Both the position numbers and the translations under genes were made by a program. A stretch of DNA of 64,000 nt, taken from positions 1 through 64,000 of the forward strand of contig LLCB01000119.1 of assembly GCA_001414345.1 (NCBI GenBank), written 5' to 3'. Below are positions 58,851-64,000 of this stretch, one piece after another. The stretch comes from Hymenoscyphus infarciens. Its lineage: Eukaryota > Ascomycota > Leotiomycetes > Helotiales > Helotiaceae. Position 1 is the stretch's first letter, and each line of letters starts with the position of its first letter. The notes under the pieces are model-generated. The model made no database searches. It was not told where the DNA came from and was given only the letters and a program-made list of their open reading frames with translations.

Positions 58851-60320
58851 GTTTGTAGTTGTTATTGAGTTAGAGAAGATGTTGAGATGATAGTATTGAA
58901 GGATTCTTGGGTTCTTGGGGTTTGAGAAAAAGGGTGAGGATTTTGCTTTCTGAAGTACAGCTATATACTTCCCGTACCTCATTCGCATCCGCCATGAGGT
59001 GATCGTAACATCATCCGAGGCGTTGGCGGCTTATAGAACATAGTGCTATTGGATGATATAAGGCTTCCCTTGTACGTTTCCGGTTCCACATCTTAGCCAT
59101 ATATTGAGACTTGCGGGGTTCGCCTTGGGGTGGTGGGGTGAATATCTGATACTGTTTGCTGATGAAACTTTTCATCTTGCCACAAGCAGGTGGTTCGAGA
59201 ATCAGACCACCAGGACAACTTCCCGTCATCCATTCGGGCATTGTCTAGAAGCACGAAAACAATTGTGATCGGATATTTGCAAAGTATCAAAACCGCGGAA
59301 GTGAACGAAAAACAACAGAGAACCATAAGGAGAACCGACGTCGTTTGATAAGAAAGGGTTATTGTGAAGGAGCGCGGGGTCGAGGAAGTTGCGGATGAGG
59401 CCGCGCCATTTCAGGAGGGGGTTTGTCAGCACAACCAGCCAAGCACTTTCGGTAACCAACAACTCCATCAGTCCGACTCACTCTACCTTATGCCAACACG
59501 CACATTTCGAACCTTTGAGACCAAAGATATGTTAAATGCAAACCTGCTGGTGGGAAGGAGCATGCTTTGTAACATCTTCCGGTGCTGAAGGGTTGAGCGA
59601 ATTTTCTGTTGCTTCTACCCGAATATGAGGAGGTTTCGACATTGTTGACAGTGTTATGATGGCGCGGTATATGGGGTGGATTGTGATGAGCTGTCGTATT
59701 CAATTCTGCACCAAATATCCCATCCCATCAAACTCATCGCTCCTGCCTTGTGGGTCAGATTTTTTCAAACCCATAGAGGTAATTCAACTTATTGTCCTAC
59801 CTAGTAGCATGGCAAATCAGGGTTGATTATTTCAGCTCCTTGGGGAGAATCGGTGAGAGAGCTTCTGGCCATGAGTGCTCAGATGAGAGAAAAAGCGGCA
59901 GTATATGTCCCTGCGCTACCTAGCTCGTTATTCCAACTTTTCCAGGACAATGTTCTAAATGTTCTGGTTTGATATTTCGACCAAAGTATTCGGGGTAACT
60001 ACTTTGAAATGTCCAAGATGGTTGGAATAACGAGCTGGGTAGGTAGGTACGAACCTGTTGTCCACCGCGGGACGAGGTGCACGCAGAAGATCTCCGGTCG
60101 CTCTTTCCCAAACTCGTCAATTTCATGCAGCGTTATTGTTCTTCCCGAGGCTTGTACTCTCTACCTGCATCTTATTCTGGGCACAAACCCATTTGCCTCT
60201 TCTCTGTAACTCCTTACTCTACTGTCTTCGTCAACCTGTTATTCCACTTTGCCCGACAAGAGCTCGTTCCCATTCGAGTCCAAGAAACACATTGTCCACA
60301 AACGCATCCTTCGAACCACA
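58851..60320. other. Intergenic region with both flanking promoters
   Basis: This 1.5-kb region lies between the NmrA-like start (minus) and the E2-like start (plus). Small frames on both strands have no recognisable features. A partially inverted pair is visible: GAGCTGGGTAGGTAGG near 60,031-60,046 and CTACCTAGCTCGTTATTCC near 59,917-59,935, part of a longer inverted repeat (59,914-60,052). Confidence 0.5.
59914..60050. repeat. Inverted repeat (hairpin-forming) in E2-like gene promoter
   Basis: The left arm (about 59,917-59,940, CTACCTAGCTCGTTATTCCAACTT) is mirrored by AAC..GGTTGGAATAACGAGCTGGGTAGG at about 60,019-60,044. Arms of roughly 24 nt pair with few mismatches across an about 80-nt spacer that itself has GTTCTAAATGTTC/AAATGTCC elements. 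It could be a small MITE or a regulatory hairpin. Confidence 0.6.
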
Positions 60321-61280
60321 ATGGACGTCCCGATGAACGATGCGGACATGGCAATGGACATAGACTTTTCGGTGGTGGGCTTCTCAGCAGAATTAGCACC
60401 AATGAACCCCTTGACCGAACCGAAGCCGCTCTACGGAAGTGCCCTGATATCCATCAAGAACGAGGATAGAGAGCTTTTTCAAAATATGGAGATGCCAGCG
60501 AACGATCCTTCTGCTTTGCGCATATGGCAAGATTTTCAGGGGATATTCAAAGAGGACGACGATGTACCCTGGATGAGCATTGCTCCAATCAACGGAGATA
60601 TCCATAACTGTCTGGCTAGCATCGAAGGTCCTATAAACTCCCCATACGACGGTGGAGTCTTTTGGATTCATATAGCATTTCCTGAAAAGTATCCGTACCA
60701 GCCTCCAAAGGCGAAATTCCTCACGCCAATATACCACCCTAACGTCAACTTCCCCAATGGCGTGATTGGAATTGACGTACTATACCCTAAGCCAAATGAA
60801 GTCACAATCGATACCGTATATAGTTTCCTCTTGCCAGAAATGGAATGGAGAGACACTGGTGATTGGGAGACATTTTTTGAGAAGAGAGACTGTGACGACG
60901 GGGCTGGTGGGTGGTCTTCTGCCATGGCCATCGGAGACCTACTCAGGTATATCTTGGAGGTTATTAATTGTCCCATGGCGTACCACGAGCTTGACCAGCC
61001 TGTCATGATTGGAATTGCGAATATGTACAAGCATCAGGGTTTCGACACGTTTTGCAAGAATGCAATCTTTTACACGAAGAAATACGCGAATGGGGTCAGG
61101 CCAAACACTTCCACGCAGTTCAACGAGTTGATAGCTCAGGGCCTGGGCAAGAAATATCCATTTGCAAACACTTTCGAATATCCAAAGATCGAATTCGATA
61201 TTTGTGGAATTTACACTCCCAACGATCCCCCCGCAGCTCTTTGCACGAAGCCAGAGACAGAATCTGGATGGGACAAGTGA
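60321..61280 (+). CDS. Ubiquitin-conjugating (E2)-like protein lacking the catalytic cysteine
   Basis: Single-exon gene, 319 residues from the first ATG. A UBC fold covers about 65-215. The diagnostic strand Y-P-Y-Q-P-P-K-A-K-F, the H-P-N motif (139-141) and the following N-G (146-147) are present, but the usual C-L-D is replaced by G-I-D (Gly150), so no thioester Cys. An insertion near 155-200 (L-P-E-M-E-W-R-D-T-G-D-W) departs from normal E2s. The N-terminal 60 residues are acidic. The C-terminal about 100 residues (F-C-K-N-A-I-F-Y-T-K-K-Y region) have no assigned domain. UEV proteins are a known case of Cys-less E2s that act as ubiquitin-binding cofactors; whether this is one is inference. 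Its 3' end overlaps the hydrolase gene on the other strand by 70 bp. Confidence 0.82.
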   Translation: MDVPMNDADMAMDIDFSVVGFSAELAPMNPLTEPKPLYGSALISIKNEDRELFQNMEMPANDPSALRIWQDFQGIFKEDDDVPWMSIAPINGDIHNCLASIEGPINSPYDGGVFWIHIAFPEKYPYQPPKAKFLTPIYHPNVNFPNGVIGIDVLYPKPNEVTIDTVYSFLLPEMEWRDTGDWETFFEKRDCDDGAGGWSSAMAIGDLLRYILEVINCPMAYHELDQPVMIGIANMYKHQGFDTFCKNAIFYTKKYANGVRPNTSTQFNELIAQGLGKKYPFANTFEYPKIEFDICGIYTPNDPPAALCTKPETESGWDK

Positions 61281-62193
61281 GGAGAGTGTCCTGACTTCAA
61301 CCTTTCCTCTGTAACAACCATGCCGTTTCCTCTGAGTAAAGCTATCAATCCCTCCTGGACTTCCAATGGATTCGCACGATCTTCTTCGCAAACGAGATAT
61401 GACACCGGAATGTCTTTGTGTGGAGAGGTTTTGGCCTTGTCTTGGAAGGTTGCAAAAGTGTGAGGCTTCAGAAGAGAAACCCAGTAATCAGCATCAGTTG
61501 GCTCGAGATCATGGTACCTGTATGTAAAATTAGGAATCGGTCTCCGCCAAATAGATTAACCAATTCTTACAGCAAGTCCTTGACCTCGTGAGCCAAGACA
61601 ACTTTCTCCTGGGAGTTCATTAGCACAAGCACTGTTATCCTAAGATGTATGCTAAAGCCTACACCTTCGTCAAGAATCCAGTAGGATGGTCGATTGTCCC
61701 GGCCCCCCATTGTGTCTTCAAGACTCAAGCCAGCAGGCAAAATCCCTGAGGATACAAGGGAAATGTTTATAACAGCTCCTTTCTTTCCGGCTGCTTCGCG
61801 CTCGTTCTTACTAAAACCCTCCATCGACTGAAAACTGCCGTTAGTACCTCTACACCACCGGAATGAAAGAGGCAGGAACGGAGCAGAAAGTGTAAAACCG
61901 GGCATCCATTGCATAACCCAAAACAAAACACTTACAACACCAGTAGCAACCCCACCCCAACTATGAGCATGGACTGCAACATCATTGCCAAGTTCAAACT
62001 CCTTTTCAATCGCAGAACGAATAGTAGAAATATCCTCATCGAGACTGGTGACTCTTGGGTCCTGATGCACAGCTGGCATGGAGAGAGCTACGCATTTATA
62101 ACCCAAGGGTTCGAGGATGGCGATTGTTCGGCTGAAGAACTCTGGGCTGTGCCAGGCTCCATGAACGAAGATTAATGTTGGTTTGTTTGTCAT
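61211..62193 (-). CDS. Alpha/beta hydrolase (AB hydrolase 6 type)
   Basis: Four exons, 61,936-62,193, 61,663-61,827, 61,571-61,608 and 61,211-61,517, with introns of 108, 54 and 53 nt; 255 residues. It has the H-G-A-W oxyanion region (P-T-L-I-F-V-H-G-A-W-H), the nucleophile elbow H-S-W-G-G (Ser), a late D-x-x-x-P-L-x-V-Q region (E-E-D-R-A-N-P-L) and catalytic His in S-G-H-S-P. The order suits small fungal esterases/lipid or secondary-metabolite hydrolases; the substrate is unknown. The 38-nt exon 3 was deduced from frame continuity (E-K-V-V-L-A-H-E-V-K-D-L). The start is the first ATG; upstream in-frame sequence has none. The stop at 61,211 lies inside the E2-like gene's last codons. Confidence 0.85.
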
Positions 62194-64000
62194 TGTAGAT
62201 TGATTTTGTGGGGATCTGGGTTGTGCCTCTGGAGTTTGGGAATGGACAAAAGAATTGAGGGGAAATGGAGAGCTTCGGAATTTGAGGTTCTGGGGAGGAG
62301 TGAGGGGAAGGAGAGTTGATGTCAAGCACTTCGTATTAGGAACTCGTCGTAAGTTTGTATGTACAAGCTCTGTTGGGTGAGCAAGTTGGTAAGATTTGAA
62401 TGATGACTGAACAATCCGACCAACGTGATTGAATCGGAAGAACGGTCTTTTCCCCAGACGCGCAGTTGGTGGTCTACCCCTCCCGCCCCCCCCCCTTAAT
62501 TGCCTGTAGAGCGCACGGACATTTCACAGCCAAACTACCCTTGGCGCACAGTTTTGCATCAGAAATTCTCACAGTGTTATTTGCAGATTGCCAACCAACA
62601 GTCGAAGCGCGACCTGCAACGGAATAAAAAACCTCCTTCAAAAGCGGTTCATCTGACAGAGCCCGATATATTCGGGAGTTAAGGTTACCTTCACGATGCT
62701 GCTATTTGCAGGTTACCTATGAATAGAGAGTCCTTGGAAGCCACACTCGCTATCGGTAAATTACCCGCGAATAGACATGCGCTATTCATAGGTTACCTGT
62801 GAATAGCAAATCGAATAATTTATGGCTATTCCTGGCCTATGACTAGGTTTAGAATAGACACTATTTTTACTGGGCTACCCGGGATTTGAGCAGCAGAAAA
62901 CAGCGATGAGCAACAAAGTATCTGAAGTTCCAAAACAAGTTAGACGGATGAGTGATCGAGTTACTTTTGTTTCTTTCTTTGCCAACATATCACTTATATT
63001 TCCTATGCTACGTGAAATTTGGTAGCGGAGAAGGCAGTTTTGCCGATTCATGAGTTGAATTCTCACAAATATCTTATTGCAGTGAACCATTGTCAACTGA
63101 ACTTTGCAACCTCTCATTCAGCAGTTCGCGAAATCATGACTTCATTATATAATGTTGTTGCCAGTAGTTCTTGTCCCAATACACATTCTAGAACATAAGA
63201 TTCACTCGATCGGTCGTAACAGTCGACGACGGCTTCACTAGAGTCGTTGCTAAGCGAATGAAAGGGGGATCGGTGACGGAGTGAATGAATGAGAAGAGAA
63301 AGGAAAAACGAAGATTTCGTCAACGAAGTCTATAAACCATATTTTTTCTATCTCTCCGCCACTTCTCTATCCTCTATCCACCCCCAAACTCTCAGAAAGA
63401 TTAACCCAAGTATCTACCCCGCTTAGCTTACATCCATCCTCTCCACCCACTCCACAACCCCCGACAAAACAATAAGAAAATAGAATACACACAGAAACAA
63501 CTCTACTGCCTCTTTCCCCCTACGCTTTCACACACCCCTTGACTCTCGAAATTGGCATACCAAACATCAACATGAACCAAGCCATCACTCACGAGGCCTG
63601 CTATCAAAACATCGTGGACTATTTCTCAGCGAGGCCGCTGTTACGGTGTTCTTTCTGTTGTTTGTTAGGATGAAAGGGAGAAGGAGAGAGGGGGGAAAAC
63701 AAGGATACACAAAGGCACGAGGGGGGTTTCGTGTCTCAATTCAACGTGGAGTAGTTTGCGGGATCCATCTAGACCTCTGGGATAATTAGCGATGGAGAGA
63801 AGATGGAAAGTGCAAGGAGGAGAAGGGGAAAGGGGGGAGAAAATGAGGAAAAACATACCGGGAAAATCCCAAGCAATCAATACACCCTCCTCATTCTCAA
63901 TGCCTACAAATTTTTTAAAATTCTCATCGACTCCCTGACGTCAGTCTCCATTACACCAATCCTCTCTCTGCTCATTACTTCCACGTCACATACCTAGTAT
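62194..64000. other. Terminal intergenic region, no confident gene
   Basis: About 1.8 kb after the hydrolase start. It carries the hydrolase promoter, a 10-C run at 62,486-62,495, the palindromic repeat cluster at 62,701-62,880 and CT/AC-rich sequence at 63,350-63,560 that looks like a fungal promoter or 5' UTR. A 33-codon frame starts at 63,571 (ATGAACCAAGCC) and may be an upstream ORF or first exon of a gene continuing past the window, but nothing confirms it. Confidence 0.5.
62701..62880. repeat. Cluster of short palindromic repeats
   Basis: Three units follow one framework: GCTATTTGCAGGTTACCTAT then GAATAG (62,701-62,726), GCTATCGGTAAATTACCCGC then GAATAG (62,751-62,776) and GCTATTCATAGGTTACCTGT then GAATAGC (62,781-62,807). 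The third is almost a perfect palindrome (CTATTCAyAGGT/ACCTrTGAATAG). Two related units are at 19,879-19,938. Confidence 0.7.

Noticed and set aside
62194..62325. Longer N-terminus for the alpha/beta hydrolase
   Set aside because: It would start at a TTG; the first ATG (62,193) directly precedes the conserved hydrolase beta strand.
63571..63672. 33-codon frame near the right end
   Set aside because: Good position after a CT-rich leader, but too short and without homology; could be a first exon or uORF and is mentioned only in the intergenic entry.

Overview
The window looks like a filamentous ascomycete (Pezizomycotina) chromosome segment. Genes carry short GT-AG introns (mostly 51-121 nt), and the gene set is typical of that group: BTN1/CLN3, eIF4A, EAF6, an SRRM1-like PWI/SR protein, a Ctr copper transporter and a NmrA-like reductase. 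Large AT-rich islands have TG and CA almost removed and TA in excess, the classic footprint of repeat-induced point mutation (RIP). The class may be Leotiomycetes, but the sequence alone does not prove that.

Layout. 1-14,105 is an AT-rich island of RIP-degraded LTR retrotransposons. It holds two Copia relics arranged head to head (minus, about 200-5,750; plus, about 5,800-10,780) and one intact-ended non-autonomous LTR element at 11,027-13,659 (333-bp LTRs, ATAAT target duplication, polypurine tract). 14,363-28,612 is gene-rich: BTN1(-), S9 dipeptidyl-peptidase(+), eIF4A(-), F-box/JmjC oxygenase(+), EAF6(-), a small MITE, and a PWI/SR splicing factor(-). 28,781-39,345 is a second island. It begins exactly with a MITE-like inverted-repeat element and contains a four-insertion nest of the same LTR family found at 11-13.6 kb, every insertion bracketed by its own 5-bp target duplication (ACTTC, TAGAG, CTAAC, ATTAT).

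39,908-62,193 is mixed euchromatin: a proline/serine-rich hypothetical protein, a small conserved protein, acylpyruvase-type FAH hydrolase, 3-hydroxyanthranilate dioxygenase (BNA1), a Ser-rich hypothetical protein, a gene-poor 5.4-kb stretch, a secreted lysozyme-like protein, a Ctr copper transporter, a NmrA-like reductase, an E2-like protein lacking its catalytic cysteine, and an alpha/beta hydrolase. The last two genes are convergent and their coding ends overlap by 70 bp. The last 1.8 kb has no confident gene but holds a cluster of short palindromic repeats, related copies of which occur at 19.9 kb.

The genes do not form an obvious pathway cluster; they are mostly independent housekeeping genes in divergent or convergent pairs. 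The most unusual structures are the nested non-autonomous (possibly gag-only) LTR family, the asymmetrically mutated MITE at the island border, and the pseudo-E2/hydrolase antisense overlap. Intron-exon models were built by eye from splice signals and family homology, so single junctions may be off.
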